A stretch of 64,000 nt of DNA. Origin: Burkholderia sp. WAC0059 (GTDB taxonomy: Bacteria; Pseudomonadota; Gammaproteobacteria; Burkholderiales; Burkholderiaceae). The notes under the pieces were generated by a model. That model had not been told where the DNA came from. It ran no database searches and worked only from the letters and a program-made list of their open reading frames with translations. The translations under genes were made by a program, and so were the position numbers. This document shows, piece by piece, positions 47,592-56,002 of the stretch. Where the stretch lies: positions 1 through 64,000 of the forward strand of contig NZ_PNEO01000003.1 of assembly GCF_002870125.1 (NCBI RefSeq). The letters are read 5' to 3'. Numbering within the stretch: position 1 is the first letter of the stretch; each line of letters opens with the position of its first letter.

Positions 47592-48884
47592 ATGTTGAAG
47601 TGGTTCACCGAACTGTCCGGAACGGAAAAGCGCACGTTCTGGGCCTGTTTCAGCGGCTGGGGCCTCGACGCGATGGACACGCAGATGTATGCGCTCGCGA
47701 TCCCCACGCTCATCGCGCTCTGGGGCATCACGCGCGGCCAGGCCGGCGTGCTCGGCACCACGGTGCTCATCATGGCCTCGCTCGGCGGCTGGATCGCCGG
47801 CATTCTCGCGGACCGCTACGGGCGCGTGCGCGTGCTGCAGATCACCATTCTCTGGTTCTCGTTGTTCACGCTGCTCTCGGCGCTCACCCACTCGTTCTGG
47901 CAACTGATGCTCACGCGCGGCCTGCAGGGCCTCGGTTTCGGCGGGGAATGGGCCGTCGGCGCGGTGCTGATCAGCGAGACGATCAACCCGCAGGTGCGCG
48001 GCCGCGTCGTCGGCGCATTGCAGGCGGGCTGGGCGATCGGCTATGGCATCGCGGTGCTGCTCTCGACGCTGCTGTTCGACTACGTCTCGCAGCCGCTCGC
48101 CTGGCGCGTGCTGTTCGGGCTCGGCATCGTGCCGGCGCTGCTCGTGCTCTGGATTCGCCGCAACATCGAGGAAGCGCCCGTGTTCGCGATGGCGAAGACG
48201 AAGGCGAATCGCGGCGGCGTGAGCATCTGGGAGGTGTTCGCGGCGCCCTCGCGCGCGACGACGTTCAAGGCGATCCTGCTCACGTTCGGCATCTACGGCG
48301 GCAACTACGTGATGATCACCTGGCTGCCGGCCTACCTGAAGCTCGCGCTGCACCTGTCGCTGAACAACGTCGGCGGCTATCTCGCGATCAACATTCTCGG
48401 CTCGTTCAGCGGCGCGTTCCTGAACGGCTGGATGGCCGACGCGTTCGGACGTCGCCGCACCTTCATCGTCATCGCGTGCTGCCAGGCGGTCGCGGTGGCG
48501 ATCTACACGCTCGCGCCGATCAACCTCGCCGTCACGATGGTGCTCGGCTTCGTGCTCGGCACGCTGCAGTCGGGCACGGCGGCCGGCACCGGCGCGTACA
48601 TCGCGGAGCTGTTCCCGACGCGCATCCGCGGCTCCGCGCAGGGCCTGTGCGGCAACGCCGGCCGCGCGGTCGGCGCGATCATGCCGACCATGGTCGGCGT
48701 CCTCAGCGCGAAGCTGCACCTCGGCGCCGCCATGGGCCTGTGCGCGAGCGCCTCGTATCTCATCGTGGTCGTCGCCGCGCTGCTGCTGCCCGAAACGCGC
48801 GGCCGCGACCTGAGCGCAGTCACCGAAGCAACCTCCGACGTCGAATCGAAAGACGTCAAATACGGCAACGAAATCCGCCAATGA
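47592..48884 (+). CDS. MFS transporter, aromatic acid:H+ symporter-like
   Basis: This is a 430-residue, 12-helix major facilitator of the sugar/aromatic-acid branch. It has GLDAMDTQMYALAIPTLIAL in helix 1 with the Asp typical of aromatic acid symporters, LADRYGRVRVLQ between helices 2 and 3, and PTRIRGSAQGLCGNAGRAVG in the second half. The start has AGAGGAG eight bases upstream. The stop overlaps the hydratase start by four bases (ATGA). Import of gallate, protocatechuate or a related acid is the likely role from context. Confidence 0.87.
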   Translation: MLKWFTELSGTEKRTFWACFSGWGLDAMDTQMYALAIPTLIALWGITRGQAGVLGTTVLIMASLGGWIAGILADRYGRVRVLQITILWFSLFTLLSALTHSFWQLMLTRGLQGLGFGGEWAVGAVLISETINPQVRGRVVGALQAGWAIGYGIAVLLSTLLFDYVSQPLAWRVLFGLGIVPALLVLWIRRNIEEAPVFAMAKTKANRGGVSIWEVFAAPSRATTFKAILLTFGIYGGNYVMITWLPAYLKLALHLSLNNVGGYLAINILGSFSGAFLNGWMADAFGRRRTFIVIACCQAVAVAIYTLAPINLAVTMVLGFVLGTLQSGTAAGTGAYIAELFPTRIRGSAQGLCGNAGRAVGAIMPTMVGVLSAKLHLGAAMGLCASASYLIVVVAALLLPETRGRDLSAVTEATSDVESKDVKYGNEIRQ

Positions 48885-49906
48885 TCATCGACATTCACGG
48901 CCATTACACGACGGCGCCCAAGGCGCTCGAAACGTGGCGTCAACGCCAGATCGCCGCGCTCGGCGCGGCCGGCGCGGCGCCGCGTCCGGACGAACTGCGC
49001 ATCTCCGACGACGAGATTCGCGAAAGCATCGAGACGAACCAGCTACGCAAGATGCGCGAGCGCGGCATCGACCTGACCGTGTTCTCGCCGCGCGCGAGCT
49101 TCATGGCGCACCACGTCGGCGACTTCGGGACGAGCGCGACGTGGGCGGGCCTGTGCAACGCACTTTGCCATCGCGTGGCGCAGCTCTTTCCGGAGAGTTT
49201 CATCGGCGCGGCGATGCTGCCGCAGTCGCCCGGCGTCGACACGCGGACCTGCGTGGCCGAAATCGACCGCTGCGTGAACGAGTACGGCTTCGTCGCGATC
49301 AACCTGAACCCCGACCCCTCGGGCGGCCACTGGACCTCGCCGCCGCTCTCGGACCGCTACTGGTATCCGGTCTACGAGCGCATGGTCGAGCACGACATCC
49401 CGGCGATGATCCACGTGAGCACGAGCTGCAACGCGTGCTTCCACACGACGGGCGCGCATTACCTGAACGCCGACACGACGGCGTTCATGCAGTGCCTGAC
49501 GTCCGATCTGTTCAAGGACTTCCCGACGCTGCGCTTCGTGATCCCGCACGGCGGCGGCGCGGTGCCGTACCACTGGGGGCGCTTCCGCGGCCTCGCCCAG
49601 GAGATGAACAAGCCGCCGCTCGCCGAGCATCTGCTGCGCAACGTGTTCTTCGACACCTGCGTCTATCACCAGCCCGGCATCGACCTGCTCACGAAGGTGA
49701 TTCCGGTCGAGAACGTACTGTTCGCTTCCGAGATGATCGGCGCCGTGCGCGGCATCGATCCGGAAACCGGCTTTCCCTACGACGACACGCGGCGCTACAT
49801 CGACGCCGCGCGGCTCGACGAGGCGGATCGCTACAAGATTTACGAAGGCAACGCCCGGCGCGTCTATCCGCGCCTTGCCGCCGCGCTCGCGGCTCAATCC
49901 CGCTGA
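48881..49906 (+). CDS. ligJ: 4-oxalomesaconate hydratase (amidohydrolase superfamily)
   Basis: The 341-residue metal-dependent enzyme opens MIIDIHGHYTTAPKALETWR (metal ligands His6 and His8). It has a central MIHVSTSCNACFHTTG and late FVIPHGGGAVPYHWGRF with further ligands. LigJ-type enzymes add water to the ring-cleavage product of gallate or protocatechuate (the OMA/KCH branch of the 4,5-cleavage pathway) to give 4-carboxy-4-hydroxy-2-oxoadipate. It is translationally coupled to the permease upstream and followed 21 bases later by the aldolase that uses its product. Confidence 0.88.
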   Translation: MIIDIHGHYTTAPKALETWRQRQIAALGAAGAAPRPDELRISDDEIRESIETNQLRKMRERGIDLTVFSPRASFMAHHVGDFGTSATWAGLCNALCHRVAQLFPESFIGAAMLPQSPGVDTRTCVAEIDRCVNEYGFVAINLNPDPSGGHWTSPPLSDRYWYPVYERMVEHDIPAMIHVSTSCNACFHTTGAHYLNADTTAFMQCLTSDLFKDFPTLRFVIPHGGGAVPYHWGRFRGLAQEMNKPPLAEHLLRNVFFDTCVYHQPGIDLLTKVIPVENVLFASEMIGAVRGIDPETGFPYDDTRRYIDAARLDEADRYKIYEGNARRVYPRLAAALAAQSR

Positions 49907-49926
49907 ACCGCTGAAGGACATCGATC

Positions 49927-50622
49927 ATGACCGCACCGCTGAACAATCTCGGCATCGTCAAGCGCAACATCGAACGCACGGAAGCCTCCGTCGTCGAGCG
50001 GCTCGGCCGCTTCGGCGTCGCGACGATCCATGAAGCCATGGGCCGCTCGGGGCTCCTCAAGCCTTACATCCGGCCGATTTACGCGGGCGCCCACGTCTGC
50101 GGCACGGCGCTCACCGTGCTGGCCCAGCCCGGCGACAACCTGATGCTGCACGTCGCGGCCGAGCAGGTGCGCGAGGGCGACGTGGTGGTGGTGGCCTGCA
50201 CGGCCGAGAACGCCGACGGCATGTTCGGCGAGCTGCTTGCGACCTCGTATCGCGCCCGGGGCGCGCGCGGGCTCGTGTCCGACGCGGGCGTGCGCGACGT
50301 GAAGCCGCTCACGCAGATGCCGTTCCCGGTGTTCTCGCGCGCGATCAGCGCGAAGGGCACGGCGCGCGCGACGCTCGGCTCCGTCAACGTGCCCGTGGTC
50401 TGCGCGGGCGAGCTCGTGCATCCGGGCGACGTGATCGTCGGCGACGACGACGGCGTGGTCGTGGTGCCGCGCGAGGTGGCGGCCCAGGTGGCCGAGGCGG
50501 CGGAGAAGCGCGAGGCCAACGAGGCCGCCAAGCGCGTGCGCTTCGAGGCCGGCGAACTCGGGCTCGACATGTACAACATGCGCGAGATGCTGGCGAAGGC
50601 CGGCTTGCGCTATGTCGACTGA
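49927..50622 (+). CDS. ligK: 4-carboxy-4-hydroxy-2-oxoadipate (CHA) aldolase
   Basis: The 231-residue class II aldolase of the HMG/CHA (ProA, GalC, LigK) family carries [40 protein letters not shown] and the metal-site [11 protein letters not shown]. It splits CHA into pyruvate and oxaloacetate with a divalent metal, finishing the lower 4,5-cleavage pathway. AAGGA precedes the ATG at 49927. A clear terminator follows at 50692, making this the last gene of the unit. Confidence 0.92.
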   Translation: MTAPLNNLGIVKRNIERTEASVVERLGRFGVATIHEAMGRSGLLKPYIRPIYAGAHVCGTALTVLAQPGDNLMLHVAAEQVREGDVVVVACTAENADGMFGELLATSYRARGARGLVSDAGVRDVKPLTQMPFPVFSRAISAKGTARATLGSVNVPVVCAGELVHPGDVIVGDDDGVVVVPREVAAQVAEAAEKREANEAAKRVRFEAGELGLDMYNMREMLAKAGLRYVD

Positions 50623-50691
50623 CGTTCCCGACTGAGGTTCGCGCGCAGGCCGGCCCGTCGGGGCGGCGCGGCCGGGAACGACGACGGTAGT

Positions 50692-50717
50692 AAGGCCCGC
50701 GGCAGCGGGCTTTTTTA
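50692..50717 (+). terminator. intrinsic terminator after ligK
   Basis: GCCCGC-GGCA-GCGGGC followed by six T, 70 bases past the ligK stop. It separates the aromatic module from the effector-like gene. Confidence 0.9.
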
Positions 50718-50794
50718 CGTCCGGGAAGCGGTGGGCGGTAGCGGGCGGTGCCCGTTCCAGGTGTTTTGCCTGGTGCGCGGGCGTGGTTCGGCGC

Positions 50795-50818
50795 TTCGCT
50801 ATTTGGCTCATGCGTTCG
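50795..50818 (+). promoter_or_regulatory. perfect hrpII box (TTCG-N16-TTCG)
   Basis: TTCG at 50795-50798 and TTCG at 50815-50818 are separated by exactly 16 bases, the motif through which HrpB (an AraC-type activator) controls type III secretion and effector genes in Ralstonia and relatives. It lies after the ligK terminator and 74 bases before the start of the giant gene, the expected promoter position. Confidence 0.7.
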
Positions 50819-50892
50819 GGTGGGCCCGGACTTCGGGGTCGAAACTGGCCGACGATGTCACAACGTTTTCATCATTGGATCGTTTGCAGGCC

Positions 50893-53800
50893 ATGTCTTC
50901 CCCCGGGCCCATTTCTTCATCCGAGTTCACTTCGCGCGGAAACGCCGAAAACTCCATTGTTGGGCCCGCCGGGCCGGAGGAGCACTCGAGCGCGCCGGCG
51001 GCCGGCACGGCTCCCGCCGCCCCCGGGCCCGGGCTCGCGGCAAGGCAGTCCGGCTCGTCCACGCCCCCAATTTTTTCGGGGCTGAAGCCGAAGGCGCTGC
51101 TGCGCAAGATGAAGGAGGGGTTCCGGGACGGCACGACCGAGTGGACCTCTCCGTTTCACCGAAGCGGCGCGTCCAGGCCGTCGCTTTCGCCGGGCAACCT
51201 CAAGCCGCGCCACTATCGCGGGGCGGCCGGGGCGGAGACGGCCGAGGCGCCGGGCGCGGACGACGCGGAGAAGGCCAGAACCCGCTTCGGGGACAAGCTG
51301 AAGAACGTGCTCGGCGTCGCGTCGCCGGTCGCGACGAACCGCGGCCCGCGCGCGGCGGCGAACCCTCCGGTTCGCGAGGCGCCCGCCGGGCATGGCGTCG
51401 AGGATTTCCGGACCTGGCTCGCGGGCCGCTTCGAGCCGGCGTCCGGCGCCGCCGGCGAGACGGCCGCCCGCGCGCTGGCGCAGCGGCTCGTCGCGATTCC
51501 CGCGCCCGACGACGTCTGGCCGACCCAGTACGGCGTGACGATCGCGTCGGCGCTCGGCAAGGCGGGCGTGACGAGCGTCGAGCAGGCGACGAGGGTGCTC
51601 GACGCCATCCGCGACCTCGATCTGCCCGGCGACGCTTGCAGGACGGCTGGCGACCACCGCGATGCGACGCGCGATCAGGCGTGGCATTGCGTGAGGCAAT
51701 TGGCGGGCGGCACCCAGACCGACGGCCGGCAGGCGCTCTGGGCGTTCAGGATGCGCGAGCGCGACCCGCATGCCGGCGCGGACGACCGTTTGCCGAACGA
51801 AGCGCTGGGCATCGACGGCGCGCGGGACGAGCAGGCCATCCAGAAGGAACGCGTTTTCGCGGTGCTGATGTCCTCGCTCGACGCGCTTTCGCCGCTGCCG
51901 CACGCAGACGGGATCGGCGCGCACAGCCAGGTGCCGGGCGACGTCTATGCGCGTATCCGGGGGCCGGGCAGCCGGATTGCCGAGCGCGAATCCGATGCGG
52001 ACGCTGCGTTCCAGGCGGCGGAGCAATACCTGCGGGACGGCGCGAACGCGCTGACCGACGCGGAGAGAGCCACGCTGGGCTATTGGCAGTCCGGCGTGCT
52101 CAGCCAGAAGGCGGGCGGCGCGAAGGAGCGCGTGCAGGGGCGGCTCGGCAAGGCCCAGGTCTGGGCCGATCGCATCGGCCAGTCCGCGTGGAAGTCGATG
52201 GGGCGCGTGGCCGGCGTCAACAAGTCGCCGTTCAGATCGCTCAAGCTCGACACGAGCAATGCGACGCGCCACGAACTCGTCGTGGAGCAGACGGCGTTGT
52301 CCGATACGATTCGCTCGATCGGCGATCAGGGCTTTTTCAGCGAGCTGATCGGGCCGGGCGGGAACGAGCGCGGCGATGGCGAGGTGCGGGCGCTCTGGCA
52401 CAAGGACCCGGTCCGCTCGATGGCGTTGCTGGCGGCGCTCGACGTCTGGCTCTCGTCCGGCGGATTCCAGGGCGGCCGGGTGAGCCGGCAGGAGGCCGCG
52501 GAGATCGACCGCAGGACGATGGCCTACGTCGACCGCAATCAGGCGGTTCTCGAGCGCCGGCTCGGCATGCAGCCCGGCGATCGCTATTCGTCGAGCCGGA
52601 AAAAACTGAATCGGCAGGTCGAGAAGGCGCTGCGCGAAATCGAAAAAACGAAGTTCACGGCGGACTTTCTCGGGACCGTCGGCGCGCAGTTCGGGATGGC
52701 GAACGGCGATCTGCTCGTCGGCCGCGCGCGAGCGCAAAACGAGTCCGGCGAAGCGCGGAACGACGGCGGCCAGGACGACGTTGGGCAGAACGGCAGCGAG
52801 CGCGCGGCGGACGTCAGGAAGTCGCTCGGCCAGCTCGTCGAGGACGTGCGCGCGAAGGAATTTCCCGCCGGGCACAAGCTCGACGCAAAGGCGTCGAGCC
52901 CCGAGGAAGTGCGGGAATTCCTGATCGGGCAGATCCGGAATTTCCGGCCCGGCGCGCTGGCGGTGGGCGACGGATCGAGGACCGGGGCGGCCATCGACGG
53001 GCTGTCCATCATGGTCAACAACGCCGCTCACCTGGCGGCCGTTCCGCTTTCGGTCCAGCCGCGCGCCCGCTATGCCTACGGCCGCGAGGCCGCGTTCGAG
53101 GTGGCGCGCACGCTGCACGGCATGGAGATCTTCGTCGGCACGCGCAAGCGGCACGCGGGGGGCGTCGGCGTCGGCGTGCTCGGCGGCTACAAGCTCGAGC
53201 TTCACAACGGCATGTACGTGCGCGCCGCCGGCGAGGCGAGAGGCGAATACGAAGGGGAGAGCGAGGAACGTGTGGGCGCCCTCATTCACGTCTCGCGCAA
53301 TTACGGGGAAGCGGACAGCGATGCGCGCATGATCGAGCGGGCCGAGGCGGTCATCCGGAAGCTGATTCCCGATGAACGCAGTGCCGACGCTCAGGACGAC
53401 CGCGCGAGCGTCGCCGACGGGATCGCGCGGATGGGCTTCGACACGCCCGAAATCCGCCTGGAATGGCTCGACAGCAAGCGCAAGACTCACGGCTGGCGCG
53501 TCACGGGGACGGCCGTCGCCGGCGCCAACGTGCTGCCCGATCACGACGATTCGTTCCTCGAGCGGCACGATCCGCAACTCGCGCTGACGACGGGCGTTTC
53601 GGTAGGCACGTCGCTGGGCGGCCGCGTCCGCAAGGAGGCGCCGGCTTCGCCCGGGGACGCGAAGCAGCAGAGCGTGCAGAACTACCGCAAGGGCAAGGGG
53701 GCGTTCTGGACCGGCCAGGCCGGTCTTGCCGCGGTGCCGAGCGGGATTCCCGGCATGCAGATGAGCGACGGCGTTCAGATCGGCGTGTTTTCGACGGGCC

Positions 53801-54987
53801 CGCTCGCGGTTTCGCGCACGTTCTACGACGGCTATTCCGCGGTCCGGCTGCGGATGAGCAAGGACGTGAACGGCCGGTACGATCCGCGCTTGAGCCACGT
53901 CGATCTCGAGTTCGCGAGCCACGACGCGTTCAAGGCGCACCTGAAGCAGAACTGGGCGCAGTGGAAAGACCTGCAGGACGAGCGCGAGGCGTCGAATGCC
54001 GGCGGCGCAGCGCAGGGCGGCCAGGTCCGCGCGCATTTGCGGCCCGAGGACTTTCTGTCGGGCGAAGGCCTGGCGAAGCGGAGCAATCAGACCTACATCG
54101 TCCGCTATCAACTGCATCGCGACGCGGCCCGGCACTTCAGCTTCAACGAGGCGCTGCGCGCGAACGGCGACGACGGCGCGCTGAGCGAGGCCAATCTGAA
54201 GCTGCTCGACGATCCCGGAATGTGGTTGCCCTCGAAACTGCTGATCACCGAGCAGAAGGACAAGACGCAGGATCGCGGCCTGAACCTCGTCTTCAACGTG
54301 GCGGCGCGCAGCACGATGTCGAGCAGCCGCGATCTGCTCGCGCTGCGGGGCACGCGGCGGGCGTCGCTGCGAGTCAAGCGGGAGGCGACGGTCGGGGCGA
54401 ATGCGGCGGCGCCGGTCCAGAATGCGGTTCCGGCCCAGAGCGCGGTTTCGGCTCAGGGCGCAGTTTCGGTCCAGAGTACGGCCCCGGCCCCGAACACGGC
54501 ATCGATCCGGAATGAGCCGCCGGTTGCGGCTCCGTTCGCAAGGCCGGCTGCGATAACGACCGGGGAGGTCCGGCTGGCTGAACCCGCGACGACCCGGGCG
54601 GTGGCGCCGGGGGGTCGCGTGCCCAACTTCAGTCTGCCTTCTTCCGCCTGGACACGTAACGAGGTGCCGTCGTCCCCCGACACGACGCAGGGTACGAGTC
54701 GGCCGCTGGAGCGGGAGCGGGCCGTGGTGGCCCAGACCGCGACTCAGGCCCAGGATGAGCCGCCGGTTGCGGCTCCGTTCGCAAGGCCGGTCGCGATGAC
54801 GACCGGGGAGGCTCGGCCAGCCGAACCCGCGACGACCCGGGCGGCGGCGCCGGGGGCTCGCGTACCCAATTTCAGTCGGCGGTTTCCCAGGACCCGGGTA
54901 AGCGACGAGGCGCCTTCGTCTTCCGGGACGGCGCAGGACACGAGCCCGGTCGCCGGAGCGGAAGCAGGGCGTGGCGGTGCCGCCTGA
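50893..54987 (+). CDS. giant 1364-residue candidate type III secreted effector
   Basis: The start at 50893 (MSSPGPISSSEFTSRG) is preferred because the hrpII box lies just upstream and an earlier in-frame ATG would place the box inside the gene. The first 60 residues are rich in Ser, Pro, Gly and Ala with few hydrophobics, as in type III signals; there is no Sec signal or membrane helix. A large mixed helical body (about 170-760) follows. A region rich in short beta-like stretches (VGVLGGYKLELHNGMYVRAA; HGWRVTGTAVAGANVLPDHD) spans about 760-1150. A low-complexity Ala/Pro/Gln tail with two long repeats ends the protein. Size resembles the XopZ/HopAS1/AWR effector group, but I cannot confirm membership and assign no activity. 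Confidence 0.7.
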   Translation: MSSPGPISSSEFTSRGNAENSIVGPAGPEEHSSAPAAGTAPAAPGPGLAARQSGSSTPPIFSGLKPKALLRKMKEGFRDGTTEWTSPFHRSGASRPSLSPGNLKPRHYRGAAGAETAEAPGADDAEKARTRFGDKLKNVLGVASPVATNRGPRAAANPPVREAPAGHGVEDFRTWLAGRFEPASGAAGETAARALAQRLVAIPAPDDVWPTQYGVTIASALGKAGVTSVEQATRVLDAIRDLDLPGDACRTAGDHRDATRDQAWHCVRQLAGGTQTDGRQALWAFRMRERDPHAGADDRLPNEALGIDGARDEQAIQKERVFAVLMSSLDALSPLPHADGIGAHSQVPGDVYARIRGPGSRIAERESDADAAFQAAEQYLRDGANALTDAERATLGYWQSGVLSQKAGGAKERVQGRLGKAQVWADRIGQSAWKSMGRVAGVNKSPFRSLKLDTSNATRHELVVEQTALSDTIRSIGDQGFFSELIGPGGNERGDGEVRALWHKDPVRSMALLAALDVWLSSGGFQGGRVSRQEAAEIDRRTMAYVDRNQAVLERRLGMQPGDRYSSSRKKLNRQVEKALREIEKTKFTADFLGTVGAQFGMANGDLLVGRARAQNESGEARNDGGQDDVGQNGSERAADVRKSLGQLVEDVRAKEFPAGHKLDAKASSPEEVREFLIGQIRNFRPGALAVGDGSRTGAAIDGLSIMVNNAAHLAAVPLSVQPRARYAYGREAAFEVARTLHGMEIFVGTRKRHAGGVGVGVLGGYKLELHNGMYVRAAGEARGEYEGESEERVGALIHVSRNYGEADSDARMIERAEAVIRKLIPDERSADAQDDRASVADGIARMGFDTPEIRLEWLDSKRKTHGWRVTGTAVAGANVLPDHDDSFLERHDPQLALTTGVSVGTSLGGRVRKEAPASPGDAKQQSVQNYRKGKGAFWTGQAGLAAVPSGIPGMQMSDGVQIGVFSTGPLAVSRTFYDGYSAVRLRMSKDVNGRYDPRLSHVDLEFASHDAFKAHLKQNWAQWKDLQDEREASNAGGAAQGGQVRAHLRPEDFLSGEGLAKRSNQTYIVRYQLHRDAARHFSFNEALRANGDDGALSEANLKLLDDPGMWLPSKLLITEQKDKTQDRGLNLVFNVAARSTMSSSRDLLALRGTRRASLRVKREATVGANAAAPVQNAVPAQSAVSAQGAVSVQSTAPAPNTASIRNEPPVAAPFARPAAITTGEVRLAEPATTRAVAPGGRVPNFSLPSSAWTRNEVPSSPDTTQGTSRPLERERAVVAQTATQAQDEPPVAAPFARPVAMTTGEARPAEPATTRAAAPGARVPNFSRRFPRTRVSDEAPSSSGTAQDTSPVAGAEAGRGGAA
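54512..54634 (+). repeat. effector C-terminal repeat, copy 1
   Basis: This is a 41-residue unit (residues 1207-1247) that begins after NEPPVAAPFARPAA and ends GGRVPNFS. It recurs 243 bases later with few changes. Between the body and this copy lies a degenerate six-residue periodicity (QNAVPAQSAVSAQGAVSVQS). Confidence 0.8.
54755..54877 (+). repeat. effector C-terminal repeat, copy 2
   Basis: This is the second copy of the 41-residue unit (residues 1288-1328), starting DEPPVAAPFARPVAMTTGEA and ending GARVPNFS. The high nucleotide identity with copy 1 implies a recent in-frame duplication of an 81-codon period. Confidence 0.8.
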
Positions 54988-55094
54988 CGACGATTTCGGG
55001 ATTTCCTTGAACTTCCGGGCGGCGCTTGACGTCGTCCACGCTTGCAAGACATTTCCGGCTCGCGGAAGCATTCGTCCGACCGGCCCGCCCATCG

Positions 55095-55883
55095 TCACGC
55101 ATCGCGTCCGACGCGCCGCCGCGCGGCAAGCGCGCCCAGGCCGACCGCCGCGACGATGAACGCGATCAGCAGCAGCGAGGCGTCGAGGCGGCTGAATGCC
55201 AGTCCGCCCTGCGCGCGGGGCTTGTCGAAGAAGTCGCCAAGCGTGGCGCCGAGCGGCCGCGTCAGCACGAACGCGAGCCAGAACAGTAGCGTGCGCGAAA
55301 GCCGCGTCCATCGGTAGAGCGCGCAGAGGGTCAGCAGCAGCGCGCCGAAAATTAGCGTGCTGGTTTCGTAGCCGAGGCCGAGTCCGCCGCGGTCGTCGTC
55401 GGCGAACCAGTCGCCGAGCGCCGTGCCGAGCGTCTGCGAGAACAGGATGGTGGCCCAGTAGAACCACTCGACGCGCGGCGTATCGACGGTGCCGACCGAC
55501 ACGCTGCCGCGACTCAGGTACCAGGCGGCGAGGCTCGCGACGAGCAGCGCCGAGACGATCGTCACGCCGCCGGGATAACCGAGGCCGACCGAGCGGTCCG
55601 CGAAATCGGCGAGCGTCGTGCCGAGCGTGGTCGTTGCCACGATCGTCGCCCAGTAGAGCGCGACGTGGAAGCGCCGCGCGTTCACCTGCGCGGCAACGAA
55701 GCCGGCGAACAGCAGCGCGAAGATCGCCGAGCCGGCCAGATAGCCGAAATCCAGCGACATCGTCACCCAGTCGCCGCCGGTCTCGCCGAGCGTGGTGGCC
55801 GCGATCTTGACGATCCAGAAGCCGAACGTGACCGCCGGCACTTTCAGCGCGTGCGCGGCAAGGGAAACGGGCGGGGTGCGCAT
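55095..55883 (-). CDS. COG4705-type multispanning membrane protein with four internal repeats
   Basis: The 262-residue protein of about eight helices contains the motif TTLGxTxGD four times (KIAATTLGETGGDWV, TTTLGTTLADFAD, SQTLGTALGDWFADD, TRPLGATLGDFFDKP), one per helix pair. The family (uncharacterised membrane-anchored proteins) is often linked to two-component systems in Burkholderia. GAGGAG ten bases before the ATG at 55883 supports the start. It follows the histidine kinase gene by 119 bases on the same strand, with a CTTAAG half-site at 55971 in between. Transport or sensing of a metal or ion is possible but unproven. Confidence 0.8.
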   Translation of the reverse strand: MRTPPVSLAAHALKVPAVTFGFWIVKIAATTLGETGGDWVTMSLDFGYLAGSAIFALLFAGFVAAQVNARRFHVALYWATIVATTTLGTTLADFADRSVGLGYPGGVTIVSALLVASLAAWYLSRGSVSVGTVDTPRVEWFYWATILFSQTLGTALGDWFADDDRGGLGLGYETSTLIFGALLLTLCALYRWTRLSRTLLFWLAFVLTRPLGATLGDFFDKPRAQGGLAFSRLDASLLLIAFIVAAVGLGALAARRRVGRDA

Positions 55884-56002
55884 CGTCGCAGGCTCCTCTC
55901 GAATGGAATGACTGTGCCACGGCATGCCGTGAGCTCTCGGCCATGGTAAGCGGCGAAACCTGATGGAATGCTTAAGAAGGCGCCGCGGTTGCGGCGCGTC
56001 GG

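Noticed and set aside
50917-55944. Open frame of about 1675 codons on the minus strand opposite the effector gene
   Set aside because: It mirrors the codon bias of the plus-strand gene, is Arg/Ala-rich with no family features, lacks a ribosome binding site and spans two unrelated genes. It is an antisense artefact of high GC.
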